Positions 34,757 through 44,463 are shown, counted from the first letter of the stretch. The stretch is 57,788 bases of DNA from Dysgonomonas sp. 511 (GCF_010501105.1 NZ_QVMQ01000019.1:42406-100193), one strand, 5' to 3'. Made by a program: numbers and translations. Notes: generated from the letters alone by a model not told the origin.

Positions 34757-37700
34757 TTAGAATTTAAGATTTATGTTAAAACCATAGGTACGCATAGATG
34801 GAAGTATAAAGTAATCGATTCCCTGATAGAAAGCATCTGTTCTGGAAACAGATTCCGGATCGAATGGAGCTTTATTGTAAATCATCCAAAGATTGCGTCC
34901 TACTAAGGATACTTTAACATCGCATATATTCCCTATCCATCTTCTTGGGATGGTATATCCTATAGAAGCTTCCTGCAGGCGTACATTTGTAGCAGAGTAT
35001 GTATAATACTGAGGAACGGCTGTACCTCCTGCCACTACACTGTACCAGCCTTCCGGATTTACCCGGTCGTTTCCGTTAACAGCTACATAACCACGGTCGC
35101 GGGCAGCAGCCGATGCGTCAGATACTCCGTATTCATCCAATATGGCTTGTGTACGCGAGAATGTTATACCTCCCAGGCGTGCCGTAACCATGAAGCCGAC
35201 ATTAAGGTTTTTCCACGAAAAATTGTTTCGCCAGGCTAAGTTGGCCTTAGGTGATACGCTACCTAGTTTGATATAACTGTTTATATCCTGTATAGATTCG
35301 GTGTGTACTCCATTATTTTCATCTATATAGATAGCACCATTAGCATCTCTTCTAAGATCCATCATCGAATATAGGTCGCCCATATCTCCACCCTCTTTCA
35401 GTATAAAGCGGGTACTGCCCAGACCACCTACGTTCATATAGTCGATGTTAATCAATTCCCCGGTTGCAGGATTCAATTCGTTTTGCGCCAAACGAAGTAT
35501 TTTGTTTCTGTTCATAGAGAACGTAATTCCGGTATCCCAAGTGAAATTGCTCCATTTGTTATTGTAGTTCAATGCCATTTCCAATCCTTGGTTGCGTACA
35601 GCACCAGATTGCATATATACTACAGAATACTGTGTACCTCCGTCTATTTCGAATACCTGATCTTCTGTTTTAGAATTATAGTAAGTAACATCCAGTTCGA
35701 AGTTCTTGAGGAAGCGTAAATTGAGCCCTACTTCGAACGATTGTGTACGTTCGGGTTTCAGATCGTATTTAGGCCTTGAGGTCAGTACTACCCATGTTCC
35801 GGTAGCTTCATCCCATGTGTAACGCGGATTTGCAATATATCTTTGGAAGGCATTACCTACCGAAGCATAAGAAGCGCGCAGTTTGGCATATGACAAATAA
35901 TTCTTATTCAGATTAGGTATCAACTCTGATACGACAGCCGACAAACCCACCGAAGGATAGAAGAAAGATTTGTTTTTTGAACGAGGACCTGCCAATTGCG
36001 ACGGCCAGTCGTTGCGACCTGTCAGCGTCAAGTAATAGGTACTTTTATATCCAAGTTCGGCCGATGCATAAAGAGACTGAACCTGCTCGTGCCATCCGTT
36101 TTGAAGAGACTTGGTCTTAGATTTGCTTAAGTTCTGAACAGAAAATTCGTTTGTTAAGCCAACCGGTTCTCCGGGGAAAGCATCCGATCCGTCTGCGATA
36201 GGGCCGCGTACTCCCAACTCGTCATATTTAGAATCGTTGAACGATCCTCCCAGATTGGCCTGCAAGCTCCAGTCGTCTCCAAAGTATTTATTTACACTCA
36301 CAAGGAAATCGCCATACAGCTGTTTATCCTTGCTTTTCACTATTCCAAAAAGCCCCCTGTTCGACAGTTCGGTTAATTGCGTATTAGTGGTAGCAAAGAA
36401 CTTCTCTGTAAAATCATTATCTGAGTTATCCATCCGGATACGGCCAGCAATGCTTAACCAATCCAACACCTGATAGCTCAAACTTGCGCCGAGCATATAG
36501 CGGTCTTTCTTGTTTTCGCGCAGATTACGGTAATTGATCCAGTAAGGATTTTGCATAGTCATACTGGCATCGCCCGGAGCCCATCGCTGAGTATATATTT
36601 TACGGGCGGGATCGTATTCTTCATATGCTTTAGCATCTCCCCAGTCAACTCCTCTCGGGTATAAGTAAGCTCCTACCATCGGGTTGTTGTATGTTCCCTG
36701 GTTTGTCAGATTCCGGTCTTCTTGCCTTATATAATTGGCATTCACATCCAACGACATCTTATCGTTGAGGAAAGAAGTGGTATTGCGGAAAGTAAAGTTA
36801 TAACGTGCATATTTGTTATTGGGAACGATACCTTTCGAATTTATTGCTGCGGCAGATGCATAAGTCTGGTTTTTGTCTGTACCGGTAGACAGGGATACAC
36901 TTTCTGTAGCAATAACGCCTGTTTGGAAATAATCGCTTTTAGGATCGTATTTAATATACTGTGCCTCTGTCTGTTTTGGGCCCCAGCTATGATCGGGGCT
37001 AGCATTCAATACACCACCAAGGCCTCTTGCATATCGTGTTTGGAATTTTGGCATTACAAAAGGATTGCCAAATTCGACATTGCTGTTTACTGAAATGTTT
37101 ATCCTACCTTCTTTTCCTTTTTTCGTATTTATGATTATTGCTCCGTTTGCAGCCGAAGAACCATAAAGAGCTGCGGCAGCGGCTCCCGTCAATACCGACA
37201 TTGATTCAATATCCTCCGGATTAATATCTGCTATAGGGTCAGTCGATCCGCGTGAGTCGGCTTCTTTGTTCTGCATGTCGTTGCCACCACCGCCCAGCAC
37301 TTGCTTGTACATAGGCACACCATCGATCACATACAAAGCGTCGGATGATTGCATAATGGATTTTGTACCACGCATTGTCACTTTCGAGATTCCTCCTACG
37401 CCCGACGATGAAGCATTGATATTTAGCCCTGCTACCTTTCCGCTCAATGCATTGATAAAGTTTGCATCTTTGTTTGTGGTTATAGCATCGGAGTTTACTT
37501 GTTGCACATTATAGCTCAATGCTTTTTCAGACCTTTTGATACCCAAAGCTGTAACAACAACGGCTTCCAGATCTTTAGTATTAGGATTTAATTTTATATC
37601 ATAACTATTCTTGTCCGAAACTGTTACATTCTGAGAATCATAGCCCACAAAAGAAACGACAAGCACTGTTCCTTTGGCTGCAAGCAGACTGAAATAGCCG

Positions 37701-38140
37701 TCGACATCGGTAATGGTTCCGACAGTTGTTCCTCTGACACTCACGGTGGCTCCTGGAAGTGGGCTACCCATTTCGTCGAGAACTTTACCCGTCACTGTTT
37801 TGCCAACAGGTTCGTCTTTCTTTTGAGGTACGATAATTATATATTCATTTTTTAACTGATAACTGAATCCTGTTCCTGCAAGGATAGTGCTTAAGGCTGA
37901 TTCTAAAGGTTGGCTCACAATACTTAGCTGAATACGTTTATCCCCATTCAGTTTCGATTCATTGTAGGCGATTGACATTTTCGACTGCTTTTCTACTTCC
38001 TGTAATGCTTCCTTAATAGTGATATTACTATTGTTAATTGATATTCTTACATTGTTCTGGGCGTGACCAATCAGATGTAAAGAAAAGAAGCAAAATAAAA
38101 GTAATAATTTAAAGTGTGTGTTTACACGACAATATTCCAT
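34757..38140 (-). CDS. susC-like: SusC/RagA-family TonB-dependent transporter (locus A)
   Basis: An 1127-residue receptor: signal peptide (about 1-27), STN domain (about 30-105), CarboxypepD_reg-like domain (about 115-190; GKVLDEMGSPLPGATVSVRG), plug starting LEAVVVTALGIKRSEKALSY (about 192-211) with the YGSSAANGAIIINTKKGKEGR end, and a 22-strand-type barrel ending in NINLKF. The STN domain makes it a FecR-coupled receptor able to signal to the adjacent anti-sigma factors. It imports glycans across the outer membrane with TonB energy. About 165 bases separate it from FecR1, enough for its own promoter. Confidence 0.95.
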   Translation of the reverse strand: MEYCRVNTHFKLLLLFCFFSLHLIGHAQNNVRISINNSNITIKEALQEVEKQSKMSIAYNESKLNGDKRIQLSIVSQPLESALSTILAGTGFSYQLKNEYIIIVPQKKDEPVGKTVTGKVLDEMGSPLPGATVSVRGTTVGTITDVDGYFSLLAAKGTVLVVSFVGYDSQNVTVSDKNSYDIKLNPNTKDLEAVVVTALGIKRSEKALSYNVQQVNSDAITTNKDANFINALSGKVAGLNINASSSGVGGISKVTMRGTKSIMQSSDALYVIDGVPMYKQVLGGGGNDMQNKEADSRGSTDPIADINPEDIESMSVLTGAAAAALYGSSAANGAIIINTKKGKEGRINISVNSNVEFGNPFVMPKFQTRYARGLGGVLNASPDHSWGPKQTEAQYIKYDPKSDYFQTGVIATESVSLSTGTDKNQTYASAAAINSKGIVPNNKYARYNFTFRNTTSFLNDKMSLDVNANYIRQEDRNLTNQGTYNNPMVGAYLYPRGVDWGDAKAYEEYDPARKIYTQRWAPGDASMTMQNPYWINYRNLRENKKDRYMLGASLSYQVLDWLSIAGRIRMDNSDNDFTEKFFATTNTQLTELSNRGLFGIVKSKDKQLYGDFLVSVNKYFGDDWSLQANLGGSFNDSKYDELGVRGPIADGSDAFPGEPVGLTNEFSVQNLSKSKTKSLQNGWHEQVQSLYASAELGYKSTYYLTLTGRNDWPSQLAGPRSKNKSFFYPSVGLSAVVSELIPNLNKNYLSYAKLRASYASVGNAFQRYIANPRYTWDEATGTWVVLTSRPKYDLKPERTQSFEVGLNLRFLKNFELDVTYYNSKTEDQVFEIDGGTQYSVVYMQSGAVRNQGLEMALNYNNKWSNFTWDTGITFSMNRNKILRLAQNELNPATGELINIDYMNVGGLGSTRFILKEGGDMGDLYSMMDLRRDANGAIYIDENNGVHTESIQDINSYIKLGSVSPKANLAWRNNFSWKNLNVGFMVTARLGGITFSRTQAILDEYGVSDASAAARDRGYVAVNGNDRVNPEGWYSVVAGGTAVPQYYTYSATNVRLQEASIGYTIPRRWIGNICDVKVSLVGRNLWMIYNKAPFDPESVSRTDAFYQGIDYFILPSMRTYGFNINLKF

Positions 38141-38305
38141 AAATTAATACATTTTGGGTGTTAGTACTTTAGTATTAGTTTTTACTCTCGCAAATGGATG
38201 CACACGAGGTGCTTCCATCAGTATTGAATAATTTTTGTTTCATATCCGGATTGGCCGAGTCCGGATACTTTTTTCCATAGTATCACTTTTTTGGCGTTCT
38301 ACAAT

Positions 38306-39298
38306 CTATTTCATTTTTTTTGAGTTTATATAATATGAATCTTTTATTTGTTTGTAATCGAAGTCGTCGGCGACTTCTTTTATTATATCCATTATACCGG
38401 AAAGCGAAGCGTCTTTCTTGAATCTGAAGTTGTATTTATCGTCATTGAATACATTGGACCTGAACTGGAACGACACGGCATATTTACGTTCCAATGCATT
38501 CAATATTTCTTTTATAGTAGATCCTCTGAATATGAGTTCTCCTCTCTGCCATGCTGTAGCTTCATGGATATCTACCTGCTCAATTTCTTTATGTTGGGTA
38601 TCCCGTTTGTACACAAATTGTTCGTTGGTTTTCAGTATATATTCTTCCGGATCGTTATCACTCTGCACTTTTACGCTTCCACTTATCAGGGTTGCCCTGA
38701 AATAGACATCATCGGGATACGAGGATACATCGAATTCTGTACCCAGGGCTGTTACTGAAAACCCTTTGGACTTAACAATAAAGGGGATGTCGGAATTTTT
38801 TCTCACATCGAAATTCGCTTCTCCCGAAATATATACAGTTCTCGTATCTTCTCCGTAAGACTCAGGATAGAGGATTATCGTTCCTGAGTTTGCATATATG
38901 ATGCTTCCGTCGGGCAATGTGATAGATTTGTATTTTCCGGCTTCCGAGAAATGTTCTACGAAATTAGTTTCAACATGTGTTTTGTTGGTGTTCGTAAAAA
39001 AATAAACGGAAGATAAAATGACAATCGAAGCGATGGCTGCAACATTACGCAAAAAGGCTAAAGCTTTCTTACGTTTTTTCATCCTTAATGAATAATATTT
39101 TGCCTGTAAGGACAGAAGGGATTGGAAAATATCTTTTGTTTGCAGATTATCGGTATTGTTCCATATGTAAAGTAAAGCATCTCGCTTTTCTTCTGTATAT
39201 TCTCCATTGACCAGCCATTCGTGAAATTTCCTTTTTGCAGGTTCACTTATTTCTGAGCCAGTGTATAATCGTATTATTTCGTTTATATATTTGTTCAT
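38306..39298 (-). CDS. FecR-family anti-sigma factor 1 (locus A)
   Basis: About 330 residues. A start at 39298 (MNKYINEIIRLY) aligns with the start of the sister FecR at 40904; the alternative ATG at 39310 adds four residues. The N-terminal anti-sigma region has FHEWLVNGEYTEEKRDALLYIW. A membrane helix (about 85-105) follows, then the FecR domain (LPDGSIIYANSGTIILYPESY, GEANFDVRKNSDIPFIVKSKG, VTALGTEFDVSSYPDD) and the STN-like DUF4974 end (LERKYAVSFQFRSNVF). It is very similar in layout and wording to the FecR on the other side of the sigma gene. Confidence 0.93.
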   Translation of the reverse strand: MNKYINEIIRLYTGSEISEPAKRKFHEWLVNGEYTEEKRDALLYIWNNTDNLQTKDIFQSLLSLQAKYYSLRMKKRKKALAFLRNVAAIASIVILSSVYFFTNTNKTHVETNFVEHFSEAGKYKSITLPDGSIIYANSGTIILYPESYGEDTRTVYISGEANFDVRKNSDIPFIVKSKGFSVTALGTEFDVSSYPDDVYFRATLISGSVKVQSDNDPEEYILKTNEQFVYKRDTQHKEIEQVDIHEATAWQRGELIFRGSTIKEILNALERKYAVSFQFRSNVFNDDKYNFRFKKDASLSGIMDIIKEVADDFDYKQIKDSYYINSKKMK

Positions 39299-39319
39299 TC
39301 TTGATTGCATATACTATAT

Positions 39320-39349
39320 ATACAACCAACGAAAGAATACTACTCAATG
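39320..39349 (-). promoter_or_regulatory. CATTGAGTA-N15-TTGTAT motif before FecR1
   Basis: On the minus strand CATTGAGTA (39341-39349) and TTGTAT (39320-39325) are 15 bases apart, overlapping the end of the sigma gene and just before FecR1. The same two words at the same spacing precede FecR2. It is a candidate ECF-dependent promoter, or a trace of the duplication that made the two genes. Confidence 0.4.
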
Positions 39350-39877
39350 CGGAATGTAAAATAACAACTTTTTTTTCAGATCGGCTAGCGCCAAATAAAG
39401 ATGACGTTCGACCGTCCTTACCGACATATCCAGCAATTGGGCTATAGATGCGTTGCTTTTGCCTTCGAAACGGCTCATTTTAAAGATTTCTTTTCTACGC
39501 TCGGGCATTTGTTCTATAGCATACGTAAGGATAAGTTCTATTTCCTTTGCATGAAGTTTGTCATCTATGCCAAATTCTTCTATTATGGGATTTTTATCAA
39601 CTTGTCCTTGCTGGTATTTCCTTTCTATATTTTTGTGTTTGATAAAATTGAAAATATGGTTTTTGACCATTTTGAATAAATAATTATTCCTTTTTTCCAA
39701 GTTGTTCCATATTTCAGGCATGTCTATCAATTTCAGATAAATGTCTTGAGAAACGTCTTCAGCATCTTCTTCCGACATCAATATTTGCCGGGCAAAAGCT
39801 TTTACCTTCGGATAAGTTTCTATAAAGAACTTTGCGAAATCTTCTCTTAATACAGGATTATTATCTATAAACTTCAT
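39344..39877 (-). CDS. ECF sigma factor (locus A)
   Basis: A 177-residue ECF sigma factor. Region 2 (about 10-75) has MSEEDAEDVSQDIYLKL and the region 2.4-type NNYLFKMVKNHIFNFIKH; region 4 (about 115-172) has MPERRKEIFKMSRFEGKSNASIAQLLDMSVRTVERHLYLALADLKKK with a clear helix-turn-helix. It is flanked on both sides by FecR genes in the same direction, so one sigma factor seems to have two anti-sigma candidates. It should direct transcription of the susCD operon downstream. Confidence 0.93.
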   Translation of the reverse strand: MKFIDNNPVLREDFAKFFIETYPKVKAFARQILMSEEDAEDVSQDIYLKLIDMPEIWNNLEKRNNYLFKMVKNHIFNFIKHKNIERKYQQGQVDKNPIIEEFGIDDKLHAKEIELILTYAIEQMPERRKEIFKMSRFEGKSNASIAQLLDMSVRTVERHLYLALADLKKKLLFYIPH

Positions 39878-39929
39878 AGGAAAACAAGATTAATAAAGTC
39901 AGCGGTCTCAACTATACCTATTAACACAT

Positions 39930-40904
39930 TTATTTTCTTTTCGGACTTATACAGTATAAGTCTCCATCCTTCTTATACTCAAAATCGGCAACTTCTTTTA
40001 TTATGTTCATTATATCTGTTATAGAAGCCTCTTTTTTGAACTTGAAATTATATTTATCGTTATCAAAAGCACTATTTTCGTACTGAAATGACACCTTATA
40101 GTTGCGTTCCAGTACATTTAGTATCTCATTGATTGTAACGCCCCTGAACAAAAGTTCATTTCTTTGCCATGCTGTAATTTCATGTATATCTACATCTCTG
40201 ACATTATGTTTCCCTGTATGCTTGTCATAAATAAGTTGGTGCCCGGGCAGCAGGGTATGTTCCAACCCGCTAGCTTGAACAACTTTCACACTTCCGTTTA
40301 TCAGGGTCACCTTGATATACGCATCCTCCGGGTATGCGCATACATTAAACTCTGTACCTAAGGCTGTTATTGAAATCCCTGCCGATTTTACAATAAATGG
40401 AACCTTCTCGTTTTTTTGTACATCAAAGTTAGCTTCCCCCGAAAGATAAATAGTGCGTGCTTCTTTTCCGAAATGATCGGGATAAATGATTAAGGATTTT
40501 GAATTGATTTGAGCAGCACTACCATCCGGCAGAATCATAGTTTCAGTTTGCCCCGTTTGCGTAAAGTATTCATTAAATGATATATCAGTAGATTTTGATC
40601 GAGGCAAAAAGAAAATAGAAGATATTATCAATATTATCGCGACTGCTGCCGCAGATTTCCATAGCAGAATCTTTGTTTTTTTCTTCCTTTGTATGACTTT
40701 TTCCTGTAAAGCGACGAAGGATGGTAAACTATCTTCGGTTGAGGCATTATTATCCTGCTCCCATAAACGGAATAAAGCATCTTCCTTTTCTTCGGAAAAT
40801 TCTTCATCTATAAGCCATTCATGGAACTCATCTTTTGTCGCGCCTTCCGCTTTTGTCTTACTATATAACTCAATAATTTTATCGATATACTTATCGTCCA
40901 TCAT
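39930..40904 (-). CDS. FecR-family anti-sigma factor 2 (locus A)
   Basis: A 324-residue FecR protein, paralogous to the one on the far side of the sigma gene. It has FHEWLIDEEFSEEKEDALFRLWEQ in the cytoplasmic part, a membrane helix (about 80-100) and the FecR domain with LPDGSAAQINSKSLIIYPDHF, GEANFDVQKNEKVPFIVKSAG and ITALGTEFNVCAYPEDA, plus a DUF4974 end (LERNYKVSFQYENSAF). The usual order is sigma then FecR; here this FecR precedes the sigma gene. Two consecutive ATGs open the gene. A CATTGAGTA/TTGTAT motif ends six bases before the first ATG. Confidence 0.93.
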   Translation of the reverse strand: MMDDKYIDKIIELYSKTKAEGATKDEFHEWLIDEEFSEEKEDALFRLWEQDNNASTEDSLPSFVALQEKVIQRKKKTKILLWKSAAAVAIILIISSIFFLPRSKSTDISFNEYFTQTGQTETMILPDGSAAQINSKSLIIYPDHFGKEARTIYLSGEANFDVQKNEKVPFIVKSAGISITALGTEFNVCAYPEDAYIKVTLINGSVKVVQASGLEHTLLPGHQLIYDKHTGKHNVRDVDIHEITAWQRNELLFRGVTINEILNVLERNYKVSFQYENSAFDNDKYNFKFKKEASITDIMNIIKEVADFEYKKDGDLYCISPKRK

Positions 40905-40909
40905 ATTTA

Positions 40910-40939
40910 ATACAATTTAGTAGGATAAAGTACTCAATG
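40910..40939 (-). promoter_or_regulatory. CATTGAGTA-N15-TTGTAT motif before FecR2
   Basis: On the minus strand CATTGAGTA (40931-40939) is followed after 15 bases by TTGTAT (40910-40915), identical words and spacing to the copy before FecR1. It ends only six bases before the ATG, so if it is a promoter the transcript would be almost leaderless. Confidence 0.4.
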
Positions 40940-41251
40940 ATTTTGAAAATAAATAACATTTACGTATTTCCTTGTTAACAAATGTAATGACAAGTAACCG
41001 AAAAATCTAATATTTGATAAAAATATATTTCTTCTGTTTTATGCCTAATTGAAAAAATGGCTGTAACTCCATAATGTAAAAAATCTATTTACCATTATAG
41101 TTTAGCGATTGAATAACATTTAGTTGTAAAGAATGCAAACAACACCTCCGGAGCATATAAAATATAAATCCCGATTATTTATACAAATCAGGCTCTTGAC
41201 TACCTCTTGATTACCTTTTAATCAATTTATTTTCCACAATTATCCATTTTT
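40940..41251. other. AT-rich divergent intergenic region
   Basis: No gene is seen between the divergent FecR2 and sulfatase genes. The sequence is strongly AT-rich and should contain promoters for both directions, but no complete -33/-7 pair is clear. A promoter-like block for the sulfatase operon begins just downstream. Confidence 0.5.
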
Positions 41252-41294
41252 CACTAGGAAGAGGGGCTAGTTATGTGTTTTAATTTATAAAGGG
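41252..41294 (+). promoter_or_regulatory. CACTAGGA-N11-TTATGTGT block upstream of the sulfatase operon
   Basis: CACTAGGA (41252-41259), 11 bases, TTATGTGT (41271-41278), then TAATTTATAAAGGG. The same series of words with the same spacing occurs at 47575-47617 between the locus B sigma and FecR genes. It lies about 125 bases before the first sulfatase ATG. The inferred role is a promoter read by the locus B ECF sigma factor. Confidence 0.5.
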
Positions 41295-41418
41295 TATTAT
41301 AAAACCTGATTGACAATTACCAAGAAAAACCAGAATTGATTGATCTATGAAAATAACATAAGAGCTGTTTCATGTTGTTTTGGTATCTATTGATTCATTA
41401 AAATAAAACCGCAAACAA

Positions 41419-42843
41419 ATGAATAGGAATAAACTATTAGTATTAGGTGCGCTAAGTGCTGTAGGCGTGAACAACTATGCAGCAGAAAAACCAACCAACA
41501 TAATTCTTATAAACCTTGACGATGTCGGTTATGGCGATTTCTCTTTCAACGGAGCGTTTGGTTACGAGACCCCCAATATAGACCATATGGCTTCGCAAGG
41601 GATGCGTTTTACGCATTTTCTCGCGGCACAGCCTATAAGCGGAGCTTCTCGCGCAGGATTGCTTACTGGATGTTACCCAAATCGTATAGGCTTTTCGGGA
41701 GCACCGGGACCTGATTCCGATTATGGCATCAATCCGGAGGAAATGACAATAGGTGAGTTGCTGAAACAAAAGAAGTATAATACAGCTATATACGGAAAAT
41801 GGCATTTGGGTGATGCTAAGCCTTTTATGCCATTGCAAAATGGTTTTGACGAATATTATGGCTTGCCATACTCCAACGATATGTGGCCATATCATCCATG
41901 GCAGGGAGATGTGTTCAATTTTCCTGATTTACCGACTTTCGAAGGTAATACTATTGTAGGGTATAATACCGACCAAACAAAATTTACTACAGACTATACC
42001 GACCGTACGGTGAACTTTATAAAGAAGAATAAGGATAAACCATTCTTTATTTATCTGGCTCATTCCATGCCGCATGTGCCACTGGCAGTTTCCGACAAAT
42101 TCAAAGGGAAAAGCCAGCAGGGATTGTTTGGCGATGTAATGATGGAAATAGACTGGAGTGTCGGTCAGGTGTTGAAAGCATTAAGGGAATTAGGGTTGGA
42201 AGAAAATACGTTGGTGATACTTACTTCCGACAACGGGCCTTGGGCAAATTATGGAAACCATGCAGGTTCTACCGGTGGGCTACGAGAAGCTAAAGCGACG
42301 ACGTTCGATGGAGGAAACCGTATTCCTTGCATCATGTACTGGAAAGGGCAAATAGAACCCGGAACTACATGTAATAAACTGGCATCTAATATAGACCTCT
42401 TACCTACTTTTGCCGAAATAGCCGATGCCCCATTGCCAAAGCGCAAGATAGATGGTGTCAGCTTATTGCCTCTGATGAAAAGCGAGGAAGGGGCTAACCC
42501 ACGTAAATCGTTTGTCTATTATTTCAGGAGAAATGATTTGGAGGCAGTAACAGATGGTATGTTCAAACTAGTATTCCCACACCCTTATACCACATACACA
42601 GAGTATGTTCCCGGCAATGATGGCCAACCAGGCAAATTGTTGGAAACAGAATTGAAAAAGAGCGAACTGTATGATCTTCGCCGCGATCCGGGAGAACGTT
42701 ACAATGTGTTGAGCCAATACCCGGAGAAAGTATTGGAACTGACTCAGATTGCAAATGAAATGCGCAGTGACTTAGGTGATAATCTTACGAAAGCAGAAGG
42801 GACTGGGCGACGCAAAGCCGGATTGACCAAAGACTTTAAGTAA
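41419..42843 (+). CDS. Family S1 sulfatase, Ser-type (locus B, first)
   Basis: A 474-residue exported sulfatase: signal peptide (about 1-21), metal-binding NIILINLDDVGYGD (27-40) with the paired Asp, and the active-site motif S74-G-A-S-R78 within PISGASRAGLLTG, where Ser74 should be converted to formylglycine. Later motifs are GKWHLGD and VILTSDNGPW. Being Ser-type it needs an anaerobic radical-SAM sulfatase-maturating enzyme, which is not in the window. It removes sulfate esters from glycans; the subfamily and sulfate position are not determined. It is the first gene of a sulfatase-sulfatase-GH20 operon, with its stop directly abutting the next ATG. Confidence 0.9.
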   Translation: MNRNKLLVLGALSAVGVNNYAAEKPTNIILINLDDVGYGDFSFNGAFGYETPNIDHMASQGMRFTHFLAAQPISGASRAGLLTGCYPNRIGFSGAPGPDSDYGINPEEMTIGELLKQKKYNTAIYGKWHLGDAKPFMPLQNGFDEYYGLPYSNDMWPYHPWQGDVFNFPDLPTFEGNTIVGYNTDQTKFTTDYTDRTVNFIKKNKDKPFFIYLAHSMPHVPLAVSDKFKGKSQQGLFGDVMMEIDWSVGQVLKALRELGLEENTLVILTSDNGPWANYGNHAGSTGGLREAKATTFDGGNRIPCIMYWKGQIEPGTTCNKLASNIDLLPTFAEIADAPLPKRKIDGVSLLPLMKSEEGANPRKSFVYYFRRNDLEAVTDGMFKLVFPHPYTTYTEYVPGNDGQPGKLLETELKKSELYDLRRDPGERYNVLSQYPEKVLELTQIANEMRSDLGDNLTKAEGTGRRKAGLTKDFK

Positions 42844-44424
42844 ATGGAAGTGCGAAAAAGATTTTTATTACCGATAGGGGCGTTGGCTAGCCTGATGCCA
42901 GCCGCCGCTCAAACTGAGCTGCCGCCGCAAAAGACTGAAAAGGAACGCCCCAATATACTCTTTATCCTTTCCGACGACCACACATCCCAGTCGTGGGGTA
43001 TTTATGGCGGAATATTGAGTAATTATGTAAAAAACGAGAATATAAGGCGTCTGGCAGCGGAAGGGTGTGTCTTGGATAATGCGTTTTGCACAAACTCCAT
43101 TTCTGTGCCCAGCAGGGCGTCGATAATGACAGGGGCGTATAGCCAGGTCAATGGTGTATATACATTGGAAGATGCGTTGCTGCCCGAACAAGACAATATA
43201 GCGAAACAATTACAAGCCGGAGGCTATCAAACGGCTCTGTTCGGAAAATGGCACCTGAAGAAAAGGCCTTCGGGGTTCGATCATTTCCGGGTGTTTCACG
43301 ATCAGGGGGAATATTACAACCCAATCATGAAGGCGGAACACAATTGGGTAGATGATGATGCCGGAAAATCGGGAGACACGATATGCGGTTTCTCTACTGA
43401 TATAGTGACAGATATGACTATCGACTGGATTAAGCACCGGGAGAAAGATAAGCCTTTTATGATGTTTTGTCATTTTAAAGCGACGCATGAACCCTGGGAC
43501 TTTCCCGAACGATTTAAGCATTTGTATGATGACGTCGTATTTCCTGAGCCTGAGAATTTGATGGAATTTACGCCACAAAGCTCCGGACGTACCTATCAGG
43601 GGCAACAATTGGAAAATATGGCTTGGCGATGGCAAACAGCCTCGAAAGATCCCGCCGGTTGGTGGTGCGTTTACCCCGAACTTCCATTTACTACCGAAGG
43701 GTTAGATAAAATAGAAGCACGCAAGAAAACATACCAGAAGATGATTAAGGATTATCTGCGTTGTGGTGCAGCTATTGACGACAATATTGGCAGGCTTCTG
43801 AATATGTTGGACGAAGAAGGGCTGGCAGAAAATACAATCGTTATTTATGTTTCCGATCAGGGTTATTTTTTAGGTGAACATGGTTTTTTCGACAAACGGA
43901 TGATGCTTGAAGAATCGTTACGAATGCCGTTTGTTATCCGTTACCCGAAAGAAATACCGGAAGGTACCCGCAACAAAGATATCATATTGAATGTAGATTT
44001 TGCTTCGCTATTGGCCGACTATGCTAATACGGGTGTACCTCTCGGCTCTCAAGGGAAAAGTTTTCGCGACAACCTGAAAGGGAAAACTCCCGCAGGATGG
44101 CGGCAGTCTATGTATTACAGGTATTGGACGCATCATGGTATTCGTCCTGCCCATATGGGAATCCGCAATCATAGCTACAAATTAATGTTTCTCTACGGAA
44201 ATCCTTTAGGCTTAAAAGGTTCTGAAAAAACAGCAACAATCCCGGCATGGGAATTTTACGATCTGACAGCCGATCCTCAGGAAAACCATAATCAATACGG
44301 TGATCCTCAATACAAAGAGGTTATTGAACGGATGAAAAAAGAAATGCTGGAATTAAAGTCTGAGGTCAAGGACGTAGATAACAATCCCGACATGCAGAAA
44401 ATAATGGATTCCTTTTATTGGTGA
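42844..44424 (+). CDS. Family S1 sulfatase, Ser-type (locus B, second)
   Basis: A 526-residue exported sulfatase: signal peptide (about 1-22), metal site NILFILSDDHTSQSWG (37-52) and active-site motif S87-V-P-S-R91 in ISVPSRASIMTG. Later motifs are GKWHLKK and IVIYVSDQGYFLGEHGFFDKRMMLEES, typical of the iduronate- or GlcNAc-6-sulfatase-like branches of S1. Its ATG follows the upstream stop without a gap, so the two enzymes are translationally linked. The motif subtype differs from its neighbour (SxPSR versus SxASR), which suggests different sulfate positions. The substrate is inferred from GH20 downstream: sulfated GlcNAc- or Gal-containing host glycans. Confidence 0.9.
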   Translation: MEVRKRFLLPIGALASLMPAAAQTELPPQKTEKERPNILFILSDDHTSQSWGIYGGILSNYVKNENIRRLAAEGCVLDNAFCTNSISVPSRASIMTGAYSQVNGVYTLEDALLPEQDNIAKQLQAGGYQTALFGKWHLKKRPSGFDHFRVFHDQGEYYNPIMKAEHNWVDDDAGKSGDTICGFSTDIVTDMTIDWIKHREKDKPFMMFCHFKATHEPWDFPERFKHLYDDVVFPEPENLMEFTPQSSGRTYQGQQLENMAWRWQTASKDPAGWWCVYPELPFTTEGLDKIEARKKTYQKMIKDYLRCGAAIDDNIGRLLNMLDEEGLAENTIVIYVSDQGYFLGEHGFFDKRMMLEESLRMPFVIRYPKEIPEGTRNKDIILNVDFASLLADYANTGVPLGSQGKSFRDNLKGKTPAGWRQSMYYRYWTHHGIRPAHMGIRNHSYKLMFLYGNPLGLKGSEKTATIPAWEFYDLTADPQENHNQYGDPQYKEVIERMKKEMLELKSEVKDVDNNPDMQKIMDSFYW

Positions 44425-44463
44425 TTTTTTTAAACTGACTATATAATTTTTGATAAAACCCTC

